Below are positions 5,731-5,862 of a stretch of DNA of 5,862 bases, one piece after another. The first letter of the stretch is position 1. The number at the start of each line of letters is the position of its first letter. The DNA is from Bacteroidota bacterium. Its GTDB lineage: Bacteria > Bacteroidota > Bacteroidia > Chitinophagales > Chitinophagaceae. The notes under the pieces were generated by a model. It had not been told where the DNA came from. It searched no databases and saw only the letters and a list, made by a program, of their open reading frames with translations. The position numbers were made by a program, and so were the translations under genes. The stretch is from assembly GCA_023436685.1 (NCBI GenBank), contig JAEZIL010000248.1:1-5862 (forward strand), written 5' to 3'.

Positions 5731-5786
5731 AAAACGTGAGCATGGGAAGACAAACAGTTAAATCCAAATTATAAATAAGTACAACT

Positions 5787-5862
5787 ATGGCAAACAATGT
5801 AAACATTACTCCGTTGCACGACAGGGTTATCATAAAACCCGCCGCTGCTGAAGAAAAAACTG
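5787..5862 (+). CDS. groES: Co-chaperonin GroES (5' end only)
   Basis: The first 25 codons are visible, reading MANNVNITPLHDRVIIKP followed by AAAEEKT, and the gene continues past the right edge. The pattern 'PLhDRVxxKPxxAEEKT' is the conserved N-terminal strand and loop of the 10-kDa chaperonin, the heptameric lid of GroEL that acts in cytoplasmic protein folding. The PLHDRV variant, in place of the common PLGDRV, is frequent in Chitinophagaceae-type Bacteroidota. The ATG is preceded by an A/T-rich stretch (AAATTATAAATAAGTACAACT) with no Shine-Dalgarno sequence, as expected for strongly expressed genes of this phylum. A full protein would be about 90-100 residues with groEL expected directly after it; neither can be verified here. 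It is divergent from the peroxiredoxin gene, with 219 nt between the start codons. Confidence 0.93.
   Translation, partial: MANNVNITPLHDRVIIKPAAAEEKT

Noticed and set aside
5720..5745. Possible sigma-54 promoter (TTGGCAC followed by a GC) upstream of groES
   Set aside because: The -24-like TTGGCAC is present, but the following GC is two bases too far (12 nt between GG and GC rather than 10) and lacks the TTGC context.
5716..5745. CIRCE-like element (TTAGTGC...GTGAGCA)
   Set aside because: Only loose resemblance; neither arm matches TTAGCACTC / GAGTGCTAA and the arms are not complementary to each other.

Overview
The window looks like a chromosomal stretch from a Bacteroidota bacterium, most likely of the Chitinophagaceae/Sphingobacteriia type. 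Three signs point there: a secreted protein with a type IX secretion (Por) C-terminal sorting domain, which is essentially confined to this phylum; a GroES N-terminus of the 'ITPLHDRVIIKP' kind; and promoter-like sequences fitting the phylum-specific TTTG / TAnnTTTG pattern rather than -35/-10, with little Shine-Dalgarno signal. The genus assignment is inference. Nothing points to a mobile element, prophage, CRISPR array or defence island; this is mostly ordinary core-genome content.

Left, rightward block (1-4096): the 3' end of a multi-spanning membrane protein of the lysylphosphatidylglycerol-synthase-TM / flippase-like (YbhN/AglD) family. It overlaps by 29 nt a stand-alone D-glycero-beta-D-manno-heptose 1-phosphate adenylyltransferase (RfaE2/HldE C-terminal domain type), so both are probably envelope genes. 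After 54 nt come polyphosphate kinase 1 (ppk1) and a short Ppx/GppA-family exopolyphosphatase (ppx), joined by a 4-nt TTGA overlap. The ppk-ppx pair makes and degrades polyphosphate from one probable transcript. Neither gene has a usable ATG; both appear to start at TTG. A perfect 13-bp hairpin that includes the ppx stop codon ends the block.

Middle, leftward block (5567-4135): a peroxiredoxin of the AhpE/Bcp type followed after only 5 nt by a secreted T9SS type A sorting-domain protein of unknown function, probably a dicistron read from a Bacteroidota-type promoter near 5610-5641. It converges on ppx, and the hairpin at 4092-4121 can serve as terminator for both directions.

Right edge (5568-5862): a 219-nt divergent intergenic region with a 13-nt direct repeat, a perfect 10-nt palindrome and an inverted repeat, then the first 25 codons of groES, which runs off the window.

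I found no convincing previously undescribed system. The items most worth a second look are the consecutive TTG starts in ppk-ppx, the repeats between the peroxiredoxin gene and groES, and the peroxiredoxin/secreted-protein pairing.
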